A DNA stretch of 64,000 nucleotides from Mycobacteroides salmoniphilum (GTDB lineage Bacteria; Actinomycetota; Actinomycetes; Mycobacteriales; Mycobacteriaceae): the NCBI RefSeq assembly GCF_004924335.1, contig NZ_CP024633.1, forward strand, positions 3,410,001-3,474,000, given 5' to 3'. This document shows, one piece after another, positions 29,567 to 38,074 of the stretch. The position numbers and the translations under genes were made by a program. Below the pieces are notes generated by a model. It worked only from the letters and a program-made list of their open reading frames with translations. It was not told the DNA's origin and did not search any database. Every line of letters starts with the position of its first letter. The stretch's first letter is position 1.

Positions 29567-30781
29567 CTAGTGCCCTTCCGTCCATCCGTCGGTCCATACC
29601 GCGTGCGATAACCAGTGCGCGGCCCGCTCGGCGCGCTCCCGCACCTCGGCCACGTACTGCGGATCGGCCGCCGAACCATCAGAGCGGCCTTGAATATTCA
29701 CATGCCCGAGCTTGCGGCCCGCGCGCTCGCCCTTGCCGTACAGGTGCACCTTCGCCTCCGGGATGCGGCCCATCAAGTGGTGCATCCGTTCGTCCAGGGA
29801 CATCGCGGGCGTCTCGTGTGCACCCAGCACGTTGGCCATGACGGTCACGGGGGCCAGCTGTTCGGTGGAGCCCAGCGGGTAGTCGAGTACCGCACGCAGG
29901 TGCTGTTCGAATTGCCCGGTCCGCGCACCGTCCATGCTCCAATGCCCGGAGTTGTGCGGGCGCATCGCCAACTCGTTGACCAGCAGCCTGCCGTCATCGG
30001 TTTCAAACAGCTCCACCGCCAGACACCCGGTCACGCCCAGCTCGGTAGCGATGCGCAGTGCGAGCTGCTCGGCCTCCATCGCCCGTTCCTCCGGCAGCTC
30101 CGGGGCCGGCGCGATCACCACGGCACAAACTCCATCCCGCTGAACGGTTTCCACCACGGGCCAGGCCGCGCCCTGTCCAAACGGGGAACGGGCCACCATC
30201 GCCGACAGTTCACGGCGCATATCGACGCGCTCCTCGGCGAGCAGCTCCACTCCGGCGGCCAGCTGCTCGGCGGCCACCGTGCGCGCCTCGTCCAGATCGT
30301 CGGTGATCCACACACCGCGCCCGTCGTATCCGCCCCGTACCGCCTTCAGCACAACCCGGCTACCCGTCTCGGCCGCGAACTTGTCGACATCGGCGACGGT
30401 CCTGATGTCGGCGAAGCCCGGTACCGGAGCGCCGATGCTCTTCAATTTCCGCCGCATGAACGTCTTGTCCTGCGCATAGATGAGCGCCGACGGCGGCGGC
30501 TGCACGTTGACGCCCTCGGCCTGCAGCGCCTCCAGAAACGCGGTGGGGACGTGTTCGTGATCGAAGGTCAGCACGGTCGCACCCTTGGCCGCCCGGCGCA
30601 GATCGTCCAGATCTGTATGCGAACCCAGCACGACGTCGGGGGTGACTTGAGCCGCCGGCTCATCGGCAGCGTGAGCCAGCACCCGCAGTGTCTGACCGAG
30701 CGCGATCGACGCCTGGTGGGTCATCCGGGCCAGCTGACCACCACCGATCATGGTGACGACGGGAGTTTCGGACACAGACAT
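29567..30781 (-). CDS. purK: N5-carboxyaminoimidazole ribonucleotide synthase PurK
   Basis: ATP-grasp enzyme of 404 residues carboxylating aminoimidazole ribonucleotide with ATP and bicarbonate. The N-terminal pre-ATP-grasp fold starts with [20 protein letters not shown]-grasp motifs include [17 protein letters not shown] and, near the metal site, [17 protein letters not shown]. No clear SD is visible before the ATG, so the transcript may be leaderless or the start may lie a few codons inside. It is divergent from the GtrA gene. Confidence 0.96.
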   Translation of the reverse strand: MSVSETPVVTMIGGGQLARMTHQASIALGQTLRVLAHAADEPAAQVTPDVVLGSHTDLDDLRRAAKGATVLTFDHEHVPTAFLEALQAEGVNVQPPPSALIYAQDKTFMRRKLKSIGAPVPGFADIRTVADVDKFAAETGSRVVLKAVRGGYDGRGVWITDDLDEARTVAAEQLAAGVELLAEERVDMRRELSAMVARSPFGQGAAWPVVETVQRDGVCAVVIAPAPELPEERAMEAEQLALRIATELGVTGCLAVELFETDDGRLLVNELAMRPHNSGHWSMDGARTGQFEQHLRAVLDYPLGSTEQLAPVTVMANVLGAHETPAMSLDERMHHLMGRIPEAKVHLYGKGERAGRKLGHVNIQGRSDGSAADPQYVAEVRERAERAAHWLSHAVWTDGWTEGH

Positions 30782-30932
30782 ATGTTGTCATGCTGGCCAC
30801 ACGGCCCGGCCAGAACGGTCCGTCTCAGCCGTCGTCAGCAGCCGAAACACGGCGGTCACGCACACGTCCGTACCCAATGAAGTCGGCGGACCGCTTCGCG
30901 CTGCCATGCCAACTTCCGTACACTCGCCATTT

Positions 30933-31673
30933 GTGTCTTTCGCCGATGCCACCATCGCCCGGCTTCCCCGGTTCATCCGGCCTGTCGCCGAGCAGCACCA
31001 CGAGCTGATCAAGTTCGCGATCGTCGGTGGAACCACGTTCATCATCGACTCGGGCATCTTCTACGCGCTCAAGCTAACGATCCTGGAGCCCAAGCCCCTC
31101 ACCGCGAAGATCATCTCCGGCATCATCGCCGTTATCGCCTCCTACATCCTCAACAGGGAGTGGAGTTTCCGAGACCGCGGTGGCCGCGAACGGCACCACG
31201 AGGCGCTGCTGTTCTTCGCGGTCAGCGGCATCGGCGTGCTCATCGCCATGTTCCCGTTGTGGGTGTCGAGTTACATCCTCGAGCTGCGCGTGCCGAATGT
31301 GAGCCTGACGGTCGAGAACATCGCCGACTTCATCAGTGCCTACCTCATCGGCAATCTGCTGCAGATGGCGTTCCGGTTCTGGGCCTTCCGCCGATGGGTG
31401 TTTCCCGACGAGTTCGGTCGCCATGACCAGGCCCCCGTCACTCTGATGACCAGCGAGACCGAGCAGGACGGCGCATCGGACACAGAAACGGACGACGCCA
31501 CCCTCTTGTCCCCGCACACAGGGCTGCCCAACAGCACCACCGTGCATCACGGCACCGAGGTCGGCCGTGGCCTCTACGGCTCAGCGCATCACGTGGCAGG
31601 GGGCCGTTCGCGGCCTCGCCCGGTGGAGCGGCTGTCGCCCTCCTCAGAACCGAGGGTGTCGAAGACCTCGTGA
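30933..31673 (+). CDS. GtrA-family membrane protein (Rv3277 ortholog)
   Basis: Four-helix membrane protein of 246 residues in the GtrA/polyprenyl-phosphate-sugar flippase-like family, suggesting a role in moving lipid-linked sugars for cell-envelope synthesis. Helices lie at about 29-50, 60-78, 95-115 and 135-155 (LIKFAIVGGTTFIIDSGIFY, AKIISGIIAVIASYILNREW). The conserved RFWAFRRWVF follows. The C-terminal 90 residues are polar and variable. I use the GTG giving VSFADATIARLP; an ATG nine codons upstream is an alternative. Its last 85 bases overlap the convergent PH-domain gene. Confidence 0.88.
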   Translation: MSFADATIARLPRFIRPVAEQHHELIKFAIVGGTTFIIDSGIFYALKLTILEPKPLTAKIISGIIAVIASYILNREWSFRDRGGRERHHEALLFFAVSGIGVLIAMFPLWVSSYILELRVPNVSLTVENIADFISAYLIGNLLQMAFRFWAFRRWVFPDEFGRHDQAPVTLMTSETEQDGASDTETDDATLLSPHTGLPNSTTVHHGTEVGRGLYGSAHHVAGGRSRPRPVERLSPSSEPRVSKTS

Positions 31674-32146
31674 TACAGCAGCGAGTGAACGTATTCCACT
31701 CGCGGTATCTCATGAAATTCCAGCGGATCCTGTGACGCCGATTCGATGATCAGCGTGCCGGTGCGCAAGATTCTGTCCACCAGGCCATGCCGGAACTCGA
31801 CGCTGTTGATCCGTGCCAGCGGGATGTCGATTCCCGAACGGCTCAACAATCCGTGACGGAACATCACGCGCCGATCGGTGATGACGAAATGTGTGGTCAG
31901 CCAGTTCAGGAATGGCCATACGCTCAGCCAGCTGACCAGCACCAGCCAGACAACACCGATCGCGATCATCACCACGTTCTTCGCGGTGGCCTGCCAGTCG
32001 GTGTTATCGACCATCGCGGCGACAAAGGCTGCCGCGCCGGTGGAAAGAATCAGCACCAACGCCGGGCCGATCAGTCGCTTCCAGTGCGGATGGTGGTGCA
32101 ACACCACCTGCTCATCGTCGGCGAGCACGTTCTCCGGATACCCCAC
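31589..32146 (-). CDS. Bacterial PH-domain (YdbT-like) membrane protein (Rv3278c ortholog)
   Basis: Protein of 185 residues with two N-terminal membrane helices (about 24-46 and 56-80) and a bacterial pleckstrin-homology domain (about 85-160; THFVITDRRVMFRHGLLSRSG, IPLARINSVEF). Function unknown; such proteins lie at the membrane. It starts 11 bases downstream of the birA stop, and its C-terminal tail is antisense to the end of the GtrA gene. The overlap makes the tail sequence of both proteins interdependent. Confidence 0.9.
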   Translation of the reverse strand: MGYPENVLADDEQVVLHHHPHWKRLIGPALVLILSTGAAAFVAAMVDNTDWQATAKNVVMIAIGVVWLVLVSWLSVWPFLNWLTTHFVITDRRVMFRHGLLSRSGIDIPLARINSVEFRHGLVDRILRTGTLIIESASQDPLEFHEIPRVEYVHSLLYHEVFDTLGSEEGDSRSTGRGRERPPAT

Positions 32147-32157
32147 GTGCAGCGACT

Positions 32158-32952
32158 TTACTGCTCGCCATGCGGGCGCAGATGCGTTATGTCGCCCGCC
32201 GTGACCGCGGTGACAGTGCCATCGGCACTCTCGATACGGAGCTGTCCATCATTGCCGAGCCCGACGGCGACGCCGATCAGTTCACGTTCGCCCGGCAGCT
32301 CGGCGCGCACCGTCGACCCCAAGGTGATGCTGCGCGCGCGGTAGTCCTCCAACAGCTGATTGTCGACACCCCTCGCGGTGCGCCAATGCTCGACGCGGCC
32401 GCCGAGCTCACGCAGCACCGCACGGGCCAGCTCGTTGCGATCGGGATTGGTCCAGCCGAGGATCGTCAGCGAGGTGGCGTTGGGGTCTGGCAACTCGTGT
32501 TCGGTGAAGGTCGCGTTGAGTCCGAGACCGAGCACGATGGCCGACTGGGGCGTGGCAACCTCAGCCAGGATCCCGCACAGCTTGCGTCCCTCCACGAGCA
32601 CATCGTTGGGCCATTTGAGCCCGGCCTGGATTCCACTGACCTCCGCGACCGCGTCGACGATGGCCACCCCGGCCAGCAGCGGCACCAGACCCCACCGGTC
32701 CGGCGGCACCTCACCCACTGCGATACCCACTGACATGGACAGCTGTGTGCGCGCGGGGGCGCCCCAGTTGCGGCCGTGACGCCCGCGACCGGCGGTCTGG
32801 TGTTCGGCAAGCAACACGACGCCGTCAATGTCCTCCCCCGCCGCGGCGCGCGCGACCAGATCGGCGTTGGTGGATCCGGTTTCGTCGACGACGTCGATAC
32901 GGCGCCACTGTCCGCCGGGGCTGTCGGTGAGGGTGAGTTTGTCCGCGGTCAC
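32158..32952 (-). CDS. birA: Biotin-[acetyl-CoA carboxylase] ligase
   Basis: Enzyme of 264 residues that activates biotin as biotinyl-AMP and transfers it to the lysine of biotin carrier domains such as the one in AccA3 in this window. The catalytic loop GRGRHGR is at residues 55-61, and GLKWPNDVLVEGRKLCGIL follows at about 112. There is no N-terminal DNA-binding domain, so this is a monofunctional group I ligase and not the E. coli-type repressor. The start is GTG. The PH-domain gene follows closely. Confidence 0.96.
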   Translation of the reverse strand: MTADKLTLTDSPGGQWRRIDVVDETGSTNADLVARAAAGEDIDGVVLLAEHQTAGRGRHGRNWGAPARTQLSMSVGIAVGEVPPDRWGLVPLLAGVAIVDAVAEVSGIQAGLKWPNDVLVEGRKLCGILAEVATPQSAIVLGLGLNATFTEHELPDPNATSLTILGWTNPDRNELARAVLRELGGRVEHWRTARGVDNQLLEDYRARSITLGSTVRAELPGERELIGVAVGLGNDGQLRIESADGTVTAVTAGDITHLRPHGEQ

Positions 32953-32961
32953 ACGTCCAGC

Positions 32962-34116
32962 CTAGGGCGATAACTGAGATGCCATGGCGGCCGCCCGCTC
33001 GGCGAGATTCTCTTCGACCTCGTGCACCCACACCCCGTGGGCGTGCGTGGTGTCCACCTCGATCTCAAAGCGTTCCGTCATGTCCGGGGTGATATCCGCC
33101 AGGTCCACGTAGAACTGCTCATACCAGCGGCGGTGCTGGTAGACCGCGCCATCCTCCTGCGTCAACAGCGGATTGTCTATGCGCGTCTTGTTCTTCCAGA
33201 TCTCGACGTCCTCCAGGAACCCGTCGCCGAATGACGTGGCCATCGCGGCGGCGAGCTTGCGCGCGTTGTCTGCGGGCAGATCGGGCATCTCCTGGATGGC
33301 CACACCCCACTGCAGCACGAAGGAATTGTGCGTTACCGGGTAGTGACAGTTGATGAGCGCCACCTCGACGGTGAATCCGGGTCCAAGGTCGTTGTGGATC
33401 CAGTCAATCATGTACGCCGGGCCGAAGTATGTGGCCTCCGACCGCACACCCGTTCCTTCCCAAAGCTTTTCGGGGTTGGGAACATAGTCTGGCCGCGGCT
33501 TGGACTCCATGAACTGGCTGGCGGTCTGCCCCTCGATGACGTTCTTGAAGTACGTCGGATAGGCGTGGTGAATGTAGAAGAAGTGTGCCATGTCGACATT
33601 GTTGTCAACGATCTCACGGCAGTGCGATCCCTCGATCAGGATCGAATTCCATTGCCACGAGGACCATTTGCCCTCTTCGTACCCTTCGATTGTCGGCGGT
33701 GCGAGCTCGGCGGGCGGCGTGGACCCTTCCGGGTCGTGCCACACGAGGAGTTGTCCGTTCACCTCAACACTGGGCCAGCTACGCGTGCGCGCGAGCTTCG
33801 GGGTGCGCTTGGCGTAGGGCACCAGCGTGCACTTGCCGTCACCGCCCCAACGCCAATCATGGAATGGACACGCGATGCTGTCATCCTTGACGCTGCCCTG
33901 CGACAGATCGCCACCCATGTGGCGGCAGTATCCGTCCAGCACCTTGATATCGCCGTGAGAGTCGGCGAACACCACCAGCTTGGTGCCGAATGCCTCGATG
34001 CCGTGCGGCTGCCCATCGTGGAACGACTCGGCCAATCCCAGGCAATGCCACCCCCGGGCAAACCGGGTCATCACTGTGCCACCATCGATTTCGCGGATAA
34101 TGTCGTCACGGCTCAT
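32962..34116 (-). CDS. kshA: Rieske oxygenase, 3-ketosteroid 9-alpha-hydroxylase component (KshA-like)
   Basis: Terminal oxygenase of 384 residues that hydroxylates the steroid nucleus at C9, opening ring B together with KstD. The reductase partner KshB is not in this window. The Rieske [2Fe-2S] ligands are C64, H66, C83 and H86 (CRHMGGD, CPFHDW). The mononuclear iron ligands are H178 and H183 in DMAHFFYIHH and probably D303 in LEDVEIWKNKTRIDNPLL. Similarity to M. tuberculosis KshA is strong over the full length, but this copy lies outside the main sterol gene cluster, so it may be a paralog with another substrate preference. The FadD17-like gene is 41 bases upstream. Confidence 0.9.
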   Translation of the reverse strand: MSRDDIIREIDGGTVMTRFARGWHCLGLAESFHDGQPHGIEAFGTKLVVFADSHGDIKVLDGYCRHMGGDLSQGSVKDDSIACPFHDWRWGGDGKCTLVPYAKRTPKLARTRSWPSVEVNGQLLVWHDPEGSTPPAELAPPTIEGYEEGKWSSWQWNSILIEGSHCREIVDNNVDMAHFFYIHHAYPTYFKNVIEGQTASQFMESKPRPDYVPNPEKLWEGTGVRSEATYFGPAYMIDWIHNDLGPGFTVEVALINCHYPVTHNSFVLQWGVAIQEMPDLPADNARKLAAAMATSFGDGFLEDVEIWKNKTRIDNPLLTQEDGAVYQHRRWYEQFYVDLADITPDMTERFEIEVDTTHAHGVWVHEVEENLAERAAAMASQLSP

Positions 34117-34157
34117 CGCGGGGGCCTTCCCTTCCTACCTGTCGTCAATATTGCGCT

Positions 34158-35840
34158 CTACAGCAGCCGTTGTCGTCCATATACCGTGAATTGAGCATCG
34201 AGTGCGGTTTTGTCCCGTGGTTCCATCCGCTGAAAAACCGGGGTGCCCCTTCCCTCCCAACGAAACACGGGCTCCTCGGTATGCCAGCGCTGCTCCTGCA
34301 GCTCGCGTTTGAGAACCTTGTTGGAGCCCGTCACCGGCAGGTTGGCCGACACCCGGAGGAAGCGTGGAATTCCCTTGCTGCCCAGATCCTCCTGCCGTGA
34401 CAGGTACTCGGTGAAACCGTCCACATCGAATGCGTCCGGGTCGGCCACCTCGATGGATGCCATCACCTGATCACCGGAGCGCGGGTCAGGTACCGCATAG
34501 GCCCCGGCCGCGATCACGGCGGGGTGGCGCCGCAGCACCCGCTCGATGGTCAGCGCCGAGGTGTTCTCCCCATCGACCCGGATCCAGTCGCCGCGCCGGC
34601 CCGCGAAATAGATGAACCCGGCCGCGTCGAGATAGCCGAGATCACCGGTCCAGTACCACCCGTTGCGGATGCGGTCGGCGTCGGCATCGTCATTCTTGTA
34701 GTAGCCCTCAAAGCCGCGCCTGCCCTGTTTGTCGACGATCTCGCCCACGGCCTCATCGACGTTGAGCACACGGCCGTGCTCATCGATAATGGCTGCGACA
34801 CAATCGTTGAGCGTTCCCGGGTCGACGATCGACACACCGTCATGTGCCGGACGCCCCAGCGCGCCAGTCGGCGCATCCGGATCCAGCGCGACCGCGCCCC
34901 CTCCCTCGCTGGACCCATAGCCCTCAAACAGTTCCGCACCGAACCGTCGTCGGAACACCGCTTGATCCTCCGGTGATGCCTCGGTGCCGAATCCCCGCAC
35001 CAGCTGGTTATCGGCATCGTCGGACTGCTCCGGGGTGGCCAACAGGTATCCGAGTGCCTTGCCGACATAGGTGAAGAATGTCGCGCCGAAGTAGCGCACA
35101 TCGGGCAGGAAGCGCGATGCCGAGAAAGCAGGTGTCAAACACATCGTGGCACCGTTGGCGAGCGCGGGAGCCCACAGCGCCATCAACGCATTCCCGTGGA
35201 ACAGCGGCATGCAGCAGTAGTCGACATCGCGGCGGTTGTGCCCGAATTTTTCGGTCGCCAGGTAGGCAATCTGCGCAAGCCGTCCCTGGCTACATTTCAC
35301 CGCCTTGGAGGCCCCGGTCGTGCCGGAGGTAAAGAGCAGCAGGAGCAGCGAATCGGTACCCACATCCTCGGAAGCCGCTGCCACGGTGCGGTTCTCGTCG
35401 ATCAGTGCGGGGTATCCGGGGCTGTCGATCACCAGAAACCGGTCCGCCGTCACACCGAGATCCAGACCCTGCAGCCGGCCGAGGTGCTCGGTGTCAGTGA
35501 CGATCAGCTGACAGTCCGTATGACGGATCTCGGCGGCCATGTCCGCCGGCCCACGGGCGGGGTTGATGCCCACGATGGTGGCCCCGGTCAGTGCGGCGGC
35601 GCCGAGCCAGAAGACGAAATCGGGGACGTTCTGCAAGAGGACCCCGATATGAAAAGGCCCGCCGACCCTCAGTTTCCGCGCGAGTGCGCCCCGCGCGGCG
35701 GACTCACCGACCACGTCATGCCACGTCCAGTCACGATCACGGGTACGCAGCCCTGGATGACTGTCGCCCACGCGATCGAGGAGCATGGCCGCGATATCGG
35801 CCCGGGGCACACCAGCGTGGGGGGTGGACGCAGCGGTCAT
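34158..35840 (-). CDS. Acyl-CoA synthetase, FadD17-like
   Basis: Adenylate-forming ligase of 560 residues. ATP-binding LLLLFTSGTTGASKAVKCS, the YGSSEGGGAV adenine motif, WTGDLGYLDAAGFIYFAGR and the C-terminal catalytic lysine region VTGSNKVLKREL are intact. The N-terminal pattern (HIGVLLQNVPDFVFWLGAAA) resembles M. tuberculosis FadD17, linked to steroid side-chain or ring acid activation. Adjacent KshA supports a steroid or steroid-like acid as substrate (inference). Its ATG overlaps the stop of a 51-codon ORF (ATGA). Confidence 0.87.
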   Translation of the reverse strand: MTAASTPHAGVPRADIAAMLLDRVGDSHPGLRTRDRDWTWHDVVGESAARGALARKLRVGGPFHIGVLLQNVPDFVFWLGAAALTGATIVGINPARGPADMAAEIRHTDCQLIVTDTEHLGRLQGLDLGVTADRFLVIDSPGYPALIDENRTVAAASEDVGTDSLLLLLFTSGTTGASKAVKCSQGRLAQIAYLATEKFGHNRRDVDYCCMPLFHGNALMALWAPALANGATMCLTPAFSASRFLPDVRYFGATFFTYVGKALGYLLATPEQSDDADNQLVRGFGTEASPEDQAVFRRRFGAELFEGYGSSEGGGAVALDPDAPTGALGRPAHDGVSIVDPGTLNDCVAAIIDEHGRVLNVDEAVGEIVDKQGRRGFEGYYKNDDADADRIRNGWYWTGDLGYLDAAGFIYFAGRRGDWIRVDGENTSALTIERVLRRHPAVIAAGAYAVPDPRSGDQVMASIEVADPDAFDVDGFTEYLSRQEDLGSKGIPRFLRVSANLPVTGSNKVLKRELQEQRWHTEEPVFRWEGRGTPVFQRMEPRDKTALDAQFTVYGRQRLL

Positions 35841-35992
35841 ATCGCCGATGTTGCACCCATCAGGTCCCGGTACTCCGGCGGCAACTCCCCCGCCGAACGC
35901 ACCGCGGCCTCGACGTCGGCGACGTCGAGCTGGTCGAAATGGGACACGATCGAGAACACCAGGTCGGCGTCCAGCGCAGGCTGTTGGTCCAT
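35837..35992 (-). CDS. Small conserved-looking ORF (51 residues) coupled to the FadD17-like gene
   Basis: A short frame beginning MDQQPALDADLVFSIVSH and ending LPPEYRDLMGATSAI, with a TGA that overlaps the ATG of the downstream ligase gene. Codon third positions are GC-rich like those of the neighbours. The sequence is acidic and predicted helical, with no membrane segment or cysteine. An in-frame GTG one codon upstream is another possible start. It could be a regulatory or partner peptide of the ligase or oxygenase, or merely a translational lead-in. I do not recognise the family. Confidence 0.6.
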   Translation of the reverse strand: MDQQPALDADLVFSIVSHFDQLDVADVEAAVRSAGELPPEYRDLMGATSAI

Positions 35993-36099
35993 CACCTTCT
36001 ATCTACCGCCATCGGTGAACATCCATTCGAGAAAATTTCTGAGAACTCTCTAAGGCCCATGCGTGTTCTGCCGGGTGAGGCGCGATAACATCGGGACCC

Positions 36100-37710
36100 A
36101 TGACGACCACCGAGCCGGATATCCACACCACCGCGGGCAAGCTCGCCGATCTGCGTCGGCGCAGCGAGGAGACACTGCACCCGGTCGGTGAGGCCGCCGT
36201 CGACAAGATCCACGCCAAGGGCAAGCTGACCGCCCGTGAGCGCATCTACGCGTTGCTCGACGAGGGCTCGTTCGTGGAATTGGACGCGTTGGCCAAGCAC
36301 CGCAGCTCAAACTTCGGTCTGGGCGACAAGCGCCCACTCGGCGACGGCGTGGTGACCGGTTTCGGCACCATCGACGGCCGCGATGTGTGCATCTTCAGCC
36401 AGGACGTCTCGGTGTTCGGCGGCAGCCTCGGTGAGGTGTACGGCGAGAAGATCGTCAAGGTGCAGCAGCTGGCCCTCAAGACCGGCCGCCCGCTCGTCGG
36501 CATCAACGAGGGCGCGGGCGCCCGCATCCAGGAGGGTGTGGTCTCCCTCGGCCTGTACAGCCAGATCTTCCACAACAACATCATCGCCTCGGGCGTCATC
36601 CCGCAGATCTCGCTCATCATGGGCCCGGCCGCCGGTGGCCACGTCTACTCGCCCGCACTGACCGACTTCATCGTCATGGTCGACCAGACCAGCCAGATGT
36701 TCATCACCGGCCCCGACGTCATCAAGACCGTCACCGGTGAGGACGTCACCATGGAGGAGCTGGGTGGTGCGCACACCCATGAAGCGAAATCCGGCACCAC
36801 GCACTATGTCGCCTCCGGCGAGCAGGACGCCTTCGACTATGTCCGCGACATCCTGAGCTACCTGCCCTCGAACAACGCCTCGGAGCCACCGCGCCATCCG
36901 GGACCGGAGCCCACCGACGGCGCCATTGAAGACCACCTCACCGACGAGGACATCGAGCTCGACACGCTGATCCCGGACTCCCCGAACCAGCCGTATGACA
37001 TGCACGAGGTCATCACCCGCATCCTCGACGATGACGAGTTCCTCGAGGTGCAGTCCGGATACGCACAGAACATCATCGTCGGATTCGGCCGCGTGGACGG
37101 CCGCAGCGTCGGCATCGTCGCCAACCAACCCACCCAGTTCGCGGGCTGCCTGGACATCAACGCCTCCGAGAAGGCAGCGCGGTTCATCCGCACCTGTGAC
37201 TGCTTCGGTGTCCCGATCATCACCCTGGTGGATGTGCCCGGCTTCCTGCCCGGCACCGAGCAGGAGTTCAACGGCATCATCCGGCGCGGCGCCAAGCTGC
37301 TGTACGCGTACGGCGAGGCCACCGTTCCGAAGATCACGGTCATCACCCGGAAGGCCTACGGCGGCGCGTACTGCGTCATGGGCTCGAAGGACATGGGCGC
37401 CGACGTCAACGTCGCCTGGCCCACCGCACAGATCGCGGTCATGGGCGCCTCCGGCGCGGTCGGGTTCGTGTACCGCTCGCAGCTGGCCGAGGCATCCAAG
37501 AACGGCGACGACGTGGACGCCCTGCGCCTTCAGCTGCAGGCGGAGTACGAAGACACCCTGGTGAACCCGTACATGGCTGCCGAGCGCGGATACGTCGACG
37601 CGGTCATCCCGCCGTCGCACACCCGCGGCTACATCGCCACCTCGCTGCGCTTGCTCGATCGCAAGATCGTGCGGCTCCCACCGAAGAAGCACGGAAACAT
37701 CCCACTGTGA
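36100..37710 (+). CDS. accD5: Propionyl-/acyl-CoA carboxylase beta subunit AccD5
   Basis: Carboxyltransferase of 536 residues forming the core of the propionyl/acetyl-CoA carboxylase with AccA3 and AccE5, making methylmalonyl- and malonyl-CoA for mycolic and methyl-branched lipids. The two crotonase-like halves are visible. The N-half has [16 protein letters not shown] and [13 protein letters not shown], which supplies the acyl-CoA oxyanion site. The C-half has [19 protein letters not shown] and [13 protein letters not shown]. The gene is divergent from the FadD/KshA unit. The TAACAT hexamer about 15 bases before the ATG is a possible -10 element. Confidence 0.97.
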   Translation: MTTTEPDIHTTAGKLADLRRRSEETLHPVGEAAVDKIHAKGKLTARERIYALLDEGSFVELDALAKHRSSNFGLGDKRPLGDGVVTGFGTIDGRDVCIFSQDVSVFGGSLGEVYGEKIVKVQQLALKTGRPLVGINEGAGARIQEGVVSLGLYSQIFHNNIIASGVIPQISLIMGPAAGGHVYSPALTDFIVMVDQTSQMFITGPDVIKTVTGEDVTMEELGGAHTHEAKSGTTHYVASGEQDAFDYVRDILSYLPSNNASEPPRHPGPEPTDGAIEDHLTDEDIELDTLIPDSPNQPYDMHEVITRILDDDEFLEVQSGYAQNIIVGFGRVDGRSVGIVANQPTQFAGCLDINASEKAARFIRTCDCFGVPIITLVDVPGFLPGTEQEFNGIIRRGAKLLYAYGEATVPKITVITRKAYGGAYCVMGSKDMGADVNVAWPTAQIAVMGASGAVGFVYRSQLAEASKNGDDVDALRLQLQAEYEDTLVNPYMAAERGYVDAVIPPSHTRGYIATSLRLLDRKIVRLPPKKHGNIPL

Positions 37711-37774
37711 GTCGAGTGAACTGGGTGAACGAGCGAACGATCCAACCGCTGTGACGAACGAAGAAGGTGCGGCC

Positions 37775-38056
37775 GTGACTGAAGAAGGCACCGAGACCGC
37801 CGAGGCGAACTCTGTCGGGGAAGGCCGCGTGAAGGCTGCCGACGTACAGGTGCTCAGCGGCAACCCGACCGACGCGGAGATCGCGGCTCTGGTCGCGGCG
37901 TTGAGCGCATTGGCCTCGAAGGCGGAGACCGAGAGCCTCAAGCCCCGCAACCTCTGGGCCGAACCGATCGACATGCTGCGCTACAGCCCGCACAGCTGGC
38001 AGCGGGTCACGCTGTTCGAGCGCGCGAAGCTGGCGCGTCCGCAGGGCACGTTCTAG
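37775..38056 (+). CDS. accE5: Acyl-CoA carboxylase epsilon subunit AccE5
   Basis: Small subunit of 93 residues that binds AccD5 and raises carboxylase activity. The acidic, flexible N-terminus is followed by a helical region (DAEIAALVAALSALAS) and the conserved tail NLWAEPIDMLRYS with WQRVTLFERAKL. I chose the GTG with AGAAGG seven bases upstream; another in-frame GTG at 37751 has a poorer site and adds eight residues. It is shorter than the 177-residue M. tuberculosis subunit, whose extra N-terminus is dispensable-looking sequence. Confidence 0.9.
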   Translation: MTEEGTETAEANSVGEGRVKAADVQVLSGNPTDAEIAALVAALSALASKAETESLKPRNLWAEPIDMLRYSPHSWQRVTLFERAKLARPQGTF

Positions 38057-38074
38057 ACAGCCGTCACAGGCCCC

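Noticed and set aside
29615..30880. 421-codon open frame on the + strand opposite purK
   Set aside because: Antisense shadow of purK with no family features.
35993..36099. KstR-type operator upstream of the KshA/FadD unit
   Set aside because: Fragments such as GAGAACTCTC and GTGTTCT occur but no convincing inverted AAC/GTT repeat matching the KstR consensus.
36307..37974. 555-codon open frame on the - strand opposite accD5
   Set aside because: Shadow of accD5; composition is valine/aspartate-rich as expected from antisense GC3 bias and no domain is recognisable.
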